64,000 nucleotides of DNA, from NCBI RefSeq assembly GCF_030247195.1, contig NC_080672.1, forward strand, positions 398,739,037-398,803,036. Direction: 5' to 3'. Source of the stretch: Topomyia yanbarensis. Its lineage: Eukaryota > Arthropoda > Insecta > Diptera > Culicidae. Below, piece after piece: positions 32,990 through 42,975 of the stretch; the stretch's first letter is position 1; every line of letters starts with the position of its first letter. The notes beneath the pieces are model-generated. The model made no database searches. It was not told the DNA's origin and saw only the letters and a program-made list of their open reading frames with translations. Made by a program: the position numbers and the translations under genes.

Positions 32990-33871
32990 CCTAAAATCGT
33001 GAATTAAGTACCGTGAATTCTGTAATATTCACGTTTTTACGCTACGAAAACAAAACTATGAACAAAAATCATGTATTTTATAATTATGTTCAATTTCGCT
33101 TTCATGACGCCCTCATAACGCGGAAATAGTGTAAATATTTGTTTTTGTTTTGTGAAATTCAGTCACGGTTTCCTTGTCATTACCAAATCGATTTTCTGTA
33201 CGTGAACTAGTTCACAACTTTATGATCATTAAACTCAGGTGACTCATGATGTTATTCATAGATCAAAACATTGTGGATATTTTCTCGTGATCTATTTCAC
33301 GAAACTCGGAATTTTATTCATGAATCCATTCAATCCTCGTGAACTAATTCGTGATGCCTAATATATTAGTCAAGTTCACAATATCATGAAATATTATTCA
33401 TGTATTCGAGAACTCGTTCATGATTCCTGGTATAATAGTCACGATTGACCATGCGTACCCGTGAAATAAATCACAAAATTATAAAATGTTATTCATGTCG
33501 TGAACTAGTTGATTTTATCTATTATAATAGTCACAAGTTACCATTCGTGCTTGTGAAATAGTTCACAAATCCATCAAATATTATTCATGTAATCGTAAAC
33601 AGGTTCATGATTCCTAATTGAGTTCTACAAGATGACGACACGAATGAACTCATGATGAATGAAGTTCACGTTTGACAATTCTCGCTGGTTTGTTTACTTT
33701 GTCAGTTTCGTGAGTGCGAGTGCAACGGGTGCTCATCTGTTACATTCGAACTCACGTAACTTCCATGTAAACAAACCACCGAGAATTGTCAAACGAAGTT
33801 CATCCGCCTCATTGTCGATTGGTGTAAAACCTAGTAAATTGCTCACGATCCAATACCCGTGCTCGTGAAAT
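32990..33871. repeat. AT-rich minisatellite block 1 (TTCATG/CGTGAAC units)
   Basis: Units of about 92-98 bp recur with the words TATTATTCATG, CGTGAACTAGTTCATGATTC, TATAATAGTCACGATT and GTGAAATAGTTCACAAA, clearest at 33300-33600. A short hairpin MITE sits within it. The block resumes after the ORF1-only element at 35206. Confidence 0.65.
33655..33806. mobile_element. Hairpin MITE, about 150 bp
   Basis: The left arm contains GTTTGACAATTCTCGCTGGT followed by TTGTTTAC. The right arm carries its inverted counterpart with one mismatch (GTAAACAAACCACCGAGAAT). Arms are about 35 bp, the spacer about 75 bp. No ORF. Confidence 0.65.
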
Positions 33872-33908
33872 GGTTCCCAAGTTTTTTTTTCAAATTCGTT
33901 TATTTGAT

Positions 33909-33939
33909 ACGGCTCATTGCGGTAGCTTAACGGAGCCGT
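33909..33939 (-). promoter_or_regulatory. 3'-terminal hairpin of ORF1-only copy 2
   Basis: In element sense ACGGCTC pairs with GAGCCGT (seven pairs) around a loop containing GTTAAGCTACCGCAAT, followed by ATCAAATAAACGAATTTG and the A-tail. The stem differs from other copies but still pairs. Confidence 0.62.
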
Positions 33940-33987
33940 GGGTCTCTTAAATAATTACAATATAAAAATGTATAAAAACAAAAGTTA

Positions 33988-35007
33988 TTAAGCGTCCTTT
34001 AGATCTCGTCCACGCAACTTTTTATTGCGCGGGGAGACTTTCTTTCGCGGCGGGGAAATATCTTGTGGGTCCATTGCGTTTTCATCGTTGCCGTCTATGT
34101 CATAATCGTTTGTGGTGCCTTGATGTTCACGAGAAACATCTCCTTTCCTGTGGCCCTTACGGGTCACGAGCGTAAAGCCGTTGTCGTTGTTATTTGCTTC
34201 CTCTCCGATGGTGCTAGCAGTTGATTCTGAAGCATTGTATGCTGATTTTACAGTTGTTATTATGGCTTGAACAGCTGCCACAAAATTGGCAACTGTTTGT
34301 GGTTCTGGTGATGTTATTGAAGACTGTGTTTCGGATTGGTTTGCCGAAGATGTATGGGCAATTTGTTGTGATGCATTCTCCTCAACATTTTCCACACAAG
34401 GTGTTCCATGATGTACCGTCTGGTTGCAGTACTTGCACGTAGGAGTCTGCCCTTCGTGGGTACATAGCGTGGTTTGTTTGATGTTAGTTTCTTTATATTT
34501 GAATTGTATAGTCAAGTGGGAGGGAATAGGTCTTACGACCCGCATCCTCACCACAAGAACACCGTTGGGAATACCCGGGAAAAAGTTTCTCCAAGTATCA
34601 GGTGTGACTGATTCCACTTCTCCGAATTGCGACATGTATTTTGTAATTGATTCATGGGGCGTACGCGGTGACAAATCATGTAGCCTTACATCTATATAAT
34701 TGTTTTCTATATATACTGGTATCTTCACACTTTCAAACACGTGTTTTAGGTTGTTCTGTAAAGTGAATCGTTTTGCTTGGTCTAGCGTGTTGAATGATAT
34801 CAATACCGCACTGCGCAAGTGATGATACTGAAGATATATGACATCCTTAAGCCTAAGCTTCATGTTCACCTTCAGAAAATGTTCCACCTCACGAAGACTC
34901 GGTCGCGTAGAACAAAATCTTAAGTCAACAACCGCTGTGTTGGGTCGAAGTAATGCTTTTTCATCAAATTCACTCATGATACAATGTTTCCTTTGTTCTA
35001 GATACAC
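33988..35007 (-). CDS. Gag-like ORF1 protein of the ORF1-only element, copy 2 (intact)
   Basis: A 339-residue open frame. The start is probably the second Met (MSEFDEKALLRPN, ATG at 34977), matching the start context of copy 1. Order: RRM-like region (residues about 25-170, with DTWRNFFPGIPNGVLVVRMR at 137-156), one CCHC knuckle C191-C194-H199-C204, a Ser/Thr-rich linker, an acidic stretch (NDYDIDGNDENAMD) and the basic end PPRKKVSPRNKKLRGRDL. It aligns along its whole length with copy 1 with many substitutions but no stop. Predicted role: RNA-binding particle protein of a retroelement (inference). No neighbouring RT. Confidence 0.82.
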   Translation of the reverse strand: MYLEQRKHCIMSEFDEKALLRPNTAVVDLRFCSTRPSLREVEHFLKVNMKLRLKDVIYLQYHHLRSAVLISFNTLDQAKRFTLQNNLKHVFESVKIPVYIENNYIDVRLHDLSPRTPHESITKYMSQFGEVESVTPDTWRNFFPGIPNGVLVVRMRVVRPIPSHLTIQFKYKETNIKQTTLCTHEGQTPTCKYCNQTVHHGTPCVENVEENASQQIAHTSSANQSETQSSITSPEPQTVANFVAAVQAIITTVKSAYNASESTASTIGEEANNNDNGFTLVTRKGHRKGDVSREHQGTTNDYDIDGNDENAMDPQDISPPRKKVSPRNKKLRGRDLKDA

Positions 35008-35205
35008 TAACTGCCGTTCACTTTGCTCTTTGTTGCTCTAACTTGGCAGAGGAAAAAAGTAGATCGAACTGTTTCCTTTGTTCTTAAGACAATGCACACA
35101 AGAAAAGAAGTACTGTATTGTGGTTCGTTTTGCGCTGGATCAGACAGCAGCAGAGTTTCGTGACCAGTGTCTATGGTGGTTGTAAGTCGACTGGGTTCCC
35201 AAGTT

Positions 35206-36230
35206 CATTACATATTACTCATGTATTCGTGAACTGGTTAATGATTTCTAGTATATTGAAATTTTTACGTGAAGTAATTTCACAAAATTTGGAGTATTAG
35301 TCGAGGAATCATTCTTGCTCCGTGCACTTTTCATGAAATATCCAGCTGATAGCGACCAAGAATAGATACAGGCTGTAGCTACATCGTTATTCATTTGATA
35401 CGGTTCAGTGTGATGTCTGGATAGAAAACGAAAACTGCGCTGAGCGCCACAAATTGTGTTCGTGATATAGTTTACAGAACAAGATACTGCGAACCAGTCA
35501 CACTTTTATGATCCAGTTCGACTTATCAAGTTACGAGTAAAAAACCGATAGTAACCTAAAAATAACAGATCGCGACAAGTCGAAAAGAAATTACAAATAC
35601 CACGATGAAACTGCTGATATCATGTCACAGGAGTAACCGTGTGTCAAATTTGAAAGTAAGCTCTAGAATAAAATAGCACCATATGATAAACAGAAATTAC
35701 AAAAATCGTGACTAAGGTCCTGAAATTATAATCATAAATCACACAACTCGTGACAAAAATTGTCACTATGATACTGAAATCATGAACATAAATAAAAATG
35801 AATCCCTACTAACGACTAAAATATTACGACAACATGAACAGAAATTATGAAAACCATGACAAAGTTCCTGCAGTCATGGACATAAATCACATTACTCGTT
35901 AATGAAATATTCAAAATCGTGACTAGGATCCTGAAATTATGAGCATGAATCACTTTACTCATGACTGAAATCTCACGATAACGTGAATAGAAATTACGAG
36001 AATCGCAACAAAGATCATGAAATCATGAACATGATCCCGCTACCATGGCACAAAAATCGGATAGTAAACTCATGAATAAAATAGCACGGTAACGTCATAT
36101 GAAATCATAAAAATCGGGAATTAGCTCCGGGAATCATCAAAATCGCTTGACTGTCGGATGTGTATTCCCAAATTATGAACAAGACTCATAACAAAATCTG
36201 AACAAGTCCAGCGAACAACAGTAACATTTC
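35206..36230. repeat. AT-rich minisatellite, continuation and block 2
   Basis: The first part (35206-35270) continues block 1. From about 35500 a related pattern appears with words such as AATCGTGACTAGGATCCTGA, CATGAATCACTTTACTCATG and AACGTGAATAGAAATTACGA about every 70-140 bases. It shares AATCGTGACTA with block 1 in reverse orientation. Confidence 0.55.
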
Positions 36231-36399
36231 ATTTTTTCGTGGATTTATGCTCGGATTTTTTCCGTGTAGGCACTACTTCAGTGGGGATTGTACTCATGCT
36301 CTTTTTATTTTGCGTTAATCGTTCATGTTTTTTCCATTGATGCTTTTTCTTGTTTGCTGTCCAACCTTCTCGGTATATCTGACCTGCTCAGATCTGCTG

Positions 36400-37130
36400 C
36401 AAATGTCATCATCTGTTGAGACATGAGCCAATCCAGAGATGTCAACCATAATGATTTACATCTCTTTACAACCACCTTCGCATGGTTTCTTATCTTCTTG
36501 GAGTTAGTCGTTCCTAGCTGCTGCTGAGAATTTTTCGGCGGCGGTATTCCTCTCGATACCGATGACCATTTTCGCGGGCCATTTAGCTGTCAGTCACTCC
36601 GATGGAGAAATCATCGGCAATAAATAATAATAATAATATTTTTCCTTAGATCACTTTGTTAGACCGCTGACAGACCTTTGCTGTGAAGCTGATCTACTCA
36701 CAACCAGTGCTAATATCGAAACATGCCGAAACATGAACCGATCCAGAGATGCCGACCAACATAACATACACCCCTTACCAGCCACCTTCGCGAGGTTTCT
36801 TCCTTGGTTTTTTCAACGACTTGTTTCTAGAGTGACCGAACTCGAATGACACGGCTCGCTGTATAATTTCATCCCTGAACAGGAAGTTTATAATATTTTG
36901 AAAGTAATTCAAAACCCCCATGGGAGGGGTTTGAACCCCTAAAACCCTCCCCTTGCGCACGGGCCTGGTGCTCGGTATCTGACCTGGAACAGGAGATCTG
37001 CTCTGAACGTCGGTGGTGCACTCATCAACAACAAAATCTTCTACGGTATTGAAATGACCAGCCACAACTTGGACGGACTTATGAGCATCCTTGCTCCCCT
37101 TTGCAACTGAACGGCTCGGCTAGCTTCTAA
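36400..37130. repeat. Duplicated repeat fragment pair
   Basis: A segment at about 36418-36495 (ACATGAGCCAATCCAGAGAT .. ACCACCTTCGCATGGTTTCT) returns at 36723-36800 (ACATGAACCGATCCAGAGAT .. GCCACCTTCGCGAGGTTTCT). The second copy continues into an unassigned stretch to 37130. An AAT microsatellite lies at 36622-36645. It is probably part of a mobile element that I cannot name. Confidence 0.5.
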
Positions 37131-37139
37131 CCTACTGTG

Positions 37140-37840
<701 letters not shown>

Positions 37841-38273
37841 GGCCTAAATTGTGACCCAAAATAAACCACAAACCAACAAGTTCTTTTCAGGACCAGCCAA
37901 TTATAAAGTAAGATATAAATGAAATTTTCCAACCTCCTACACAACTAGTCACAACTATTTCCAATCAGCGCAAAAGTCGAAAGTTTTCATTCAGTACAAT
38001 AGCAGATTTTCACTTTTAGAAAAACAGGCAACATTCTGGCCGAAAATTTCGAAACGGAGCACCTATATCGAAACGTTAGAAAACGTTCGATTTTTGTAAA
38101 TTGAATCATTACACTAACCTGTCTACAAATCACACAAATAACTTTTTTATTTTGTGCCATTCTACTTGATATTGTTCACAAGTGGCTCACTTACCATCCA
38201 ACGCTCTTGGCAAGCCACTTTCTGATACTTGTAATAACAAAACTTCAATTCGATTCTTTGTCGATAAATTGAT

Positions 38274-38289
38274 GGCCCTGAAAAGGGCC
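38274..38289 (-). terminator. Histone mRNA 3' stem-loop (H2B copy 1)
   Basis: The minus strand reads GGCCCTTTTCAGGGCC, a perfect 6-bp stem with a 4-base loop of the type that ends replication-dependent histone mRNAs. It lies about 25 bases past the H2B-like stop. Confidence 0.85.
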
Positions 38290-38313
38290 TTTTGTTTGGG
38301 CAGTGTTCGGAAT

Positions 38314-38425
38314 TTACTTGGAGCTGGTGTATATAGTAACAGTTTTGGTGCCATTTGAGACGACGTGCTTGGCCAACTCTTCTGACAGCAGCAAACGGAC
38401 GGCGGTTTGAATTTTGCGGGAGATG
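38314..38425 (-). pseudogene. Histone H2B pseudogene, C-terminal fragment
   Basis: The minus strand encodes remnants of the H2B C-terminal helix: [15 protein letters not shown], SEELAKH-like and YTSSK before a TAA at 38314-38316. Upstream the gene is replaced by A- and C-rich promoter-like DNA shared with the second copy. It is a truncated duplicate of 38939-39190. Confidence 0.75.
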
Positions 38426-38898
38426 CTGCAAACGAACTGCTGTATGCTGATGCTGGAAACGAACTGAGCGTGAGCAACAGCATGCTGAGTTTTTATACCT
38501 GACTACAGCACAATGTAAGCTCGTCCTTTTTTGTGTTGTCCTCAATATGTGTTCTTCGTAGCTCCACCCCTTTGTTGGTCGACCACATATTTTTGATAAA
38601 GAACAAAATTGAAATTGTGTTTCCAATACGGAGGTTATCGAACACTCAGGGTAAAAAGAGTAATGTAATACGGCACCTTGGTAAAATGTTTGAGAATTGA
38701 AATCTTTTGTGAATGCGCCTAGTAAACACGAAACTGTAAACAAACACACAAATGATAACTTTTTATTTTGTGTAATTCTACATGGAATCGACGATATTGT
38801 TCATAATTAGCTCACTTGCCATCGAACGCTCTTGGCAAGCCACTTTCGGATGCTTGTAATAACAAAATTTCAATTCGATTCATTGTTGATAAATTGAT

Positions 38899-38914
38899 GG
38901 CCCTGAAAAGGGCC
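38899..38914 (-). terminator. Histone mRNA 3' stem-loop (H2B copy 2)
   Basis: Second perfect GGCCCTTTTCAGGGCC on the minus strand, with the same spacing to the H2B stop as in copy 1. Confidence 0.85.
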
Positions 38915-38938
38915 TTTTGTTTGGGCAGTGTTCGGAAT

Positions 38939-39190
38939 TTACTTGGAGCTGGTGCATTTGATAACATATTTGGTGCCATCTGAGACGGCTTGGCCAACTC
39001 TTCTGACAGTAGCAAACGGACGGCGGCTTGAATTTCGCGGGAGATTATTGTCAAGCGCTTGTTGTAATGAGTCGGGCGGGAGACCTCGTTTGCAATGCGT
39101 TCGAAAATGTCTAATAAATCTGTTTATGATGCTCGACGAGACTCTGGTATCTGGATGGACCTCTTTCAGCACCTTGTAGATGTAGATGTA
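38939..39190 (-). pseudogene. Histone H2B pseudogene
   Basis: Read on the minus strand, [33 protein letters not shown] and [15 protein letters not shown] match the H2B histone fold and C-terminus. They lie in different frames, and the middle (normally MNSFVNDIFERIAAE) is heavily altered. The stop is at 38939-38941. It is divergent from the H2A relic at 39383. Confidence 0.85.
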
Positions 39191-39382
39191 GTTTCAGTTA
39201 CGATGCTGCAAACGAACTGCTGCATGCTGATGCTGCAAACGAACTGAGCGTGAGCAACAGCATGCTGAGTTTTTATACCTGATTACAGCACAACGTAAGC
39301 TCGTCCTTTTTTGTGTTGTCCTCAATATGTATTCTTCGCAGCTCCTCCCTTCGTTGGTCGATACATAAGAAAATTGTGTTGA
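39191..39382. promoter_or_regulatory. Divergent H2B/H2A promoter region (relic)
   Basis: This is the space between the two head-to-head histone relics. A GTTTTTATACC stretch at about 39268 and repeated GATGCTGCAAACGAACTG words are present. Similar DNA lies at 38426-38620. Promoter function is inferred from position only. Confidence 0.35.
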
Positions 39383-39615
39383 ACGCGTCGGAGTGCCGTT
39401 TACTTAGTAGCTGTAATGGAATACCTTGCTGCTTAAGTGTTTAAATTGGAAGGAAATGCTGCCCGTGACAACAAAAAGATCAATTATCCCACGTCTTCAG
39501 CAGCTGGTGATTCGTAACAACGAAAAGTTGAACAAACTGCTCTCCGGAGTGACTATTTCTCAGGGCGGTGTGTTGCCAAATATCCAAGCCGTACTGCTTC
39601 CCAAGAACAAAATTA
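39383..39615 (+). pseudogene. Histone H2A pseudogene
   Basis: The plus strand carries remnants of the H2A fold: YL-AAV-EYLAA with a stop, GNAARDNKK in frame pieces, then [20 protein letters not shown] and [14 protein letters not shown]. Several indels and stops break it. The 3' flank matches the duplicated segment at 38600-38720. Confidence 0.82.
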
Positions 39616-39872
39616 AAATCGTGTTTCCAATACGGAGATTATCGAACACTCAGGATAAAGAGAGTAATGTAATACGGCGCCTTGGTAAAATGTTTGAGAA
39701 TTGAAACCTTTTTTAATGCGGCTAGTAAAAATGTTTTCCACTTCACTCAGTTTCTTTCTGACTATATTTGCAATTTGCGTACTGAAATAAATCATAATTT
39801 AGGGTTTAACCTAAATTGCTCTCCAGTCCATGAAACAGAAAATGCAAACTTATTCTTTGAAATGATTTTGGT

Positions 39873-39888
39873 GGCCCTGAAAAGTACC
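39873..39888 (-). terminator. Eroded histone 3' stem-loop downstream of the H4 relic
   Basis: On the minus strand GGTACTTTTCAGGGCC keeps the loop and one arm of the histone stem-loop, but two pairs of the stem are lost. It is about 40 bases past the H4 end. Confidence 0.55.
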
Positions 39889-39929
39889 TTTTTTATAATG
39901 ATACAAGTGAGTTCTACCTTTTCAACATA

Positions 39930-40200
39930 CAAATCCATACAAAGTGCGTCCCTGCCGCTTCAGGGTATAGACGACAATCATTGAGGTTTTGCGCTTGGCG
40001 TATTCAGTGTAGGTCACGGCATCTCGGATGATATTTTCCTGCACACCATCAGCATTCGTAGATTAAATCGGAAATGCATTTTACACCACCACGACGAGCC
40101 AGACGCCGAATTTGGTAATTCCCTGGATTTTATCACGAAGAATCTTGCGATGACGCTTGGTAGGGAACGCAAACATGATACCGCTCATTGTACCGTCCGG
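39930..40200 (-). pseudogene. Histone H4 pseudogene
   Basis: The minus strand shows [42 protein letters not shown] and [13 protein letters not shown] in order, the H4 protein with several frameshifts and a shortened N-terminus. A TATA-like GTATATATAACA lies at about 40262-40273 in the upstream region. Confidence 0.85.
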
Positions 40201-40690
40201 ACGAGCATGTTACTCGTGTGGTAAGCGAGCACCCACTGATACAAAACAAGCTCGCGTGACCTGTATATATAACATTCCCGTATGTAATGAAACGCTTACA
40301 TGCTCCTTTTTGACGGCTCTGCGTGAGATGTGCTTGCAAATTGCGCATTTTCATCGCTGTTTTCGAAGGATTTTCTAAAAATCCTTGTTTTGGTTTATTT
40401 ATAGTAGTCGCACTAATTCCGAAATTCTCAACTGAAATTTTTGAAACGGGACCCCATATTGAAACGTTAGAAGTATTCTACTTCAAAAGTGTAAAAGTGA
40501 AGACCGTGCTTTTGATCATTTGATTGGTGTCCATGTCCGTGAGCCGACCTTGAGCCTCCGAACCTCAAGCTCGTGCTAGCCAGCAAAAGAGACCTTTGGA
40601 GTCCACCCCAGACGGTCCTCGCGGCTCTGACCAGGGACTAGGGGCAACTAAGTAGCGGGTCCTTCTGATTCGCTAAGTAACAGATTTAAC
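40201..40690. other. Flank of the H4 relic and unassigned DNA
   Basis: 40201-40470 holds the upstream region of the H4 relic. Its end (GAAACGGGACCCCATATTGA) resembles 38050-38080 near the H3 relic, as expected for an H3/H4 head-to-head promoter duplicate. 40530-40690 was not recognised. Confidence 0.4.
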
Positions 40691-41760
40691 ATCGACCAAT
40701 TGAAACAAGGAGAATCACTATTAGGCTTATTATAAGGAAGGCAAAAGATATACACAAGAGGAATTGATTTCAACATCAGAGTAGCAGAGACCGTATTAGG
40801 GAAATTGAAGGGAGAGCGGACAACAATGACAGGGAAAAGAAGAAATTAAACTTGCAGCTTTTTGCCAAACAGAAGAATACTGCAGGAGATCATGAACCGG
40901 GCCACCGTCTGCCCTGCTTGGATTCGTTGGGAACTCTTTTGGGACCAGATTTCCGCATATCAACCAAATGAGAAGAAATAACTAAATTTGGCTACCTATC
41001 ATGTTTAAAAATCTGTATAAGAGAGACATATAGGGAGAACGTGGATAGCTAGCACATCTCGGACTGGAACGAGGCAGAAGGGATGCGTTTAACGGAGATC
41101 TGTCGCTAGGGCACTACGCTCACGACCAGACAACATGTTTAATGTTGCGATAATCGTCACCATAAGCGCAGAGACCACTCTCCACGACCCCACTATACCA
41201 GAGATGCTCATCCAACGTATAATGACTGGACATGAACCGAGATATCATCCGAATAAAGTCACGGCTTATCCATCCCCTTGAACCAAGGCTTGTTTGTGTC
41301 TTTGGGATTCCTAAGCTTCCATTGTTCCACAAAATTTGCCAATTTTCGAGCGTCTACTGACATAAAATACAGAAAAACTCTTCGAAGCTACCCGATCTTT
41401 CACGAATATCACCTTCTAATGCCTAACTGTTTGCCTTTTATCATTACCATTCTAATCTAAGTGTCCGCCTTCTCATTACGGAATGGAGCAATGAAAAAGA
41501 ATTCAAACTAAGGTAATCTGATATGATTTTTCAGATGAAGTACTAAGGACGCCTATGTTTCCCCAGAAAATGCAAGAAATGTTTTCCATGCTCTATCTAA
41601 TGGAGAGCATCCTTGGAACTGTAACGATGTGATCGTTAATGGGTAGATATAAAATCATCAGTTTTGTGGGGAGAATGTATGCAGCATAGCCTCTTTTATG
41701 ATCACCCTCCCCACTACTGTCATAATAATTATCATAGAAACATTATCTAACGCACTTCAC
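40690..41760 (-). pseudogene. Decayed 3' part of the I-like LINE
   Basis: The minus strand at 41120-41332 encodes SRDFIRMISRFMSSHYTLDE, matching GRDFIRVMSRLMSNHYTMDA of the complete copy. DNA further left (CATCAGAGTAGCAGAGACCG, CAGGGAAAAGAAG) resembles the 3' UTR of the complete copy at 18815-18870. RNase H remnants extend to about 41640. Many stops. Confidence 0.7.
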
Positions 41761-41865
41761 ATTATCTAACGAACACTACAGTGATATGAGCACTACAATG
41801 CTTAGCGCGAGCATCTTTGCTCTCAGATAAATTTGTGTGTTCAAAGAGCAATCGAGCAATCATTA

Positions 41866-42402
41866 TGACGGCGCCGGTGGTTGAGTGGTAAGCGTGACTG
41901 CCACTCATGCCAGTTGGTCTGGGTTCAATTCCAGCCGAGGTCGTTGAGATTTTTCTGAGGTGAAAAAATCTGTGGTCACATCTTCCTTGGGAAGGGAAGT
42001 AAAGCCGTTGGTCCCCGGTCCATGAAATTGGTGGATCGATATCTAGTCCAGGTAATGGAATCAGCTCTCTGGCGTCGGTAAAGAAGAAGTATATCCAACT
42101 TCTATACCCTACTAACAAAAATATCCTCCTCCAGTGATACTTGTGGAGTGCGCAGTAGTATATACGGCCTCTAGCAAAATCAAGTATCGGACTAACCATT
42201 CCTTCCCTTTTCTTCCGCGATCTACGTTCGGGCCTGGCCGGCGCCGGTATTGATCAGAAACACTTTAGGATTACCAGGAGTTGCACATTTGAAAGATGTT
42301 TCGCTAATCCCAAGCATAATTATCTACTGATTCCCTGTGCAACTTCAGCTAGTCCCGATCGATAAGGGAGTAGCAGCCAGAGGTGGTCGCACAAGCTCAA
42401 GC
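41866..42402 (+). mobile_element. tRNA-derived SINE (about 537 bp) with a 25-bp target duplication
   Basis: The head carries RNA polymerase III promoter boxes: an A-box-like TGGTTGAGTGGTAAGC at about 41877 and a B-box GGTTCAATTCC at about 41932. This is the layout of a tRNA-related region. A perfect 25-bp direct repeat starting TCAAAGAGCAATCG flanks it at 41841-41865 and 42403-42427. The 3' end has a CAAGCT repeat instead of a poly(A). A GT-rich central body follows. No coding sequence. Confidence 0.8.
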
Positions 42403-42521
42403 TCAAAGAGCAATCGAGCAATCATTACGTTTAAAGTATTATCATTTCATCGCGCCACATCAATTGTTTGATTGTAGATCTATATTGAATGTTTTTTTTT
42501 TATCTTAAATACGTTTATTTA

Positions 42522-42549
42522 GGCCCAAATGCTTTAGCTTAACGAGGCC
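42522..42549 (-). promoter_or_regulatory. 3'-terminal hairpin of the truncated LINE
   Basis: In element sense GGCCT pairs with GGGCC around a loop with GTTAAGCTAAAGCATTT, followed by TAAATAAACG and the A-tail. The stem is the same as in ORF1-only copy 1. Confidence 0.6.
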
Positions 42550-42975
42550 GATAATTCATTTTTTTTTAATTACATGTCACATGTTAGTGGGGGAAAGGAA
42601 AGCCGTATTTAGGGGCGGCTTGCTCCCCTCTTATGTAAGTAAAGGAAAAAGGTAGGAAGTGGGATACATATTGTGTAATTGACATCGTCGTTTGCTGATT
42701 GATCATTGTGAGGGATATGCACACTTTGTTGTAGTGTTGTAGTTTCCAGCCTGTAATCGCAGGGGCGAGGGGAGGGTCGATATTTCGGATAATTATTGGC
42801 ACTTTGATACTGTCATGATGTTCTCTATATCATCTGCATGTGAGGTATGTCATGATGTTCTGGGTAGACGGTTATCAAGAAGGGTATGCACCGAAGACTC
42901 GTGAAGCAATGCCATATTGTAGATACAGGGATAGGTTGGTGAGATTCTACTGTGAATGAGAGAGGGGAAAATGTA

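Larger units (their letters stand above)
33884..35193 (-). mobile_element. ORF1-only non-LTR retroelement, copy 2 (about 1.31 kb, intact ORF)
   Basis: The insertion is bounded by a perfect 12-bp duplication GGTTCCCAAGTT at 33872-33883 and 35194-35205, with the A-run (T-run on plus) at its 3' end. Taking it out restores the flanking minisatellite unit, which supports the boundaries. It has a 5' leader of about 216 bases, a 339-codon ORF1 and a short tail with the hairpin. No RT is present. Confidence 0.87.
38141..39720. repeat. Tandem duplication of an H2B-H2A segment
   Basis: 38141-38735 and 38756-39720 share sequence over the H2B 3' end, the H2B/H2A intergenic region (GAGTTTTTATACCTGA .. 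TGTGTTGTCCTCAATATGT) and the H2A 3' flank (TTTCCAATACGGAG..TATCGAACACTCAGG). The first unit has lost most of both coding regions. Confidence 0.75.

Noticed and set aside
33988..35007. Host gene encoding a zinc-finger RNA-binding protein
   Set aside because: The intact ORF sits in a unit with a target duplication, an A-tail and a LINE-type 3' hairpin, and has at least three decayed relatives in the window, so it is a mobile element gene.
38162..38749. 195-codon minus-strand ORF near the histone relics
   Set aside because: It runs through the H2B stem-loop, the H2B fragment and promoter-like DNA in a wrong frame. The histone relic explains the sequence.
41870..41940. A functional tRNA gene
   Set aside because: A and B boxes are present, but the sequence does not fold into a full cloverleaf by eye and it is the head of a 537-bp element flanked by a 25-bp duplication, so it is a SINE.
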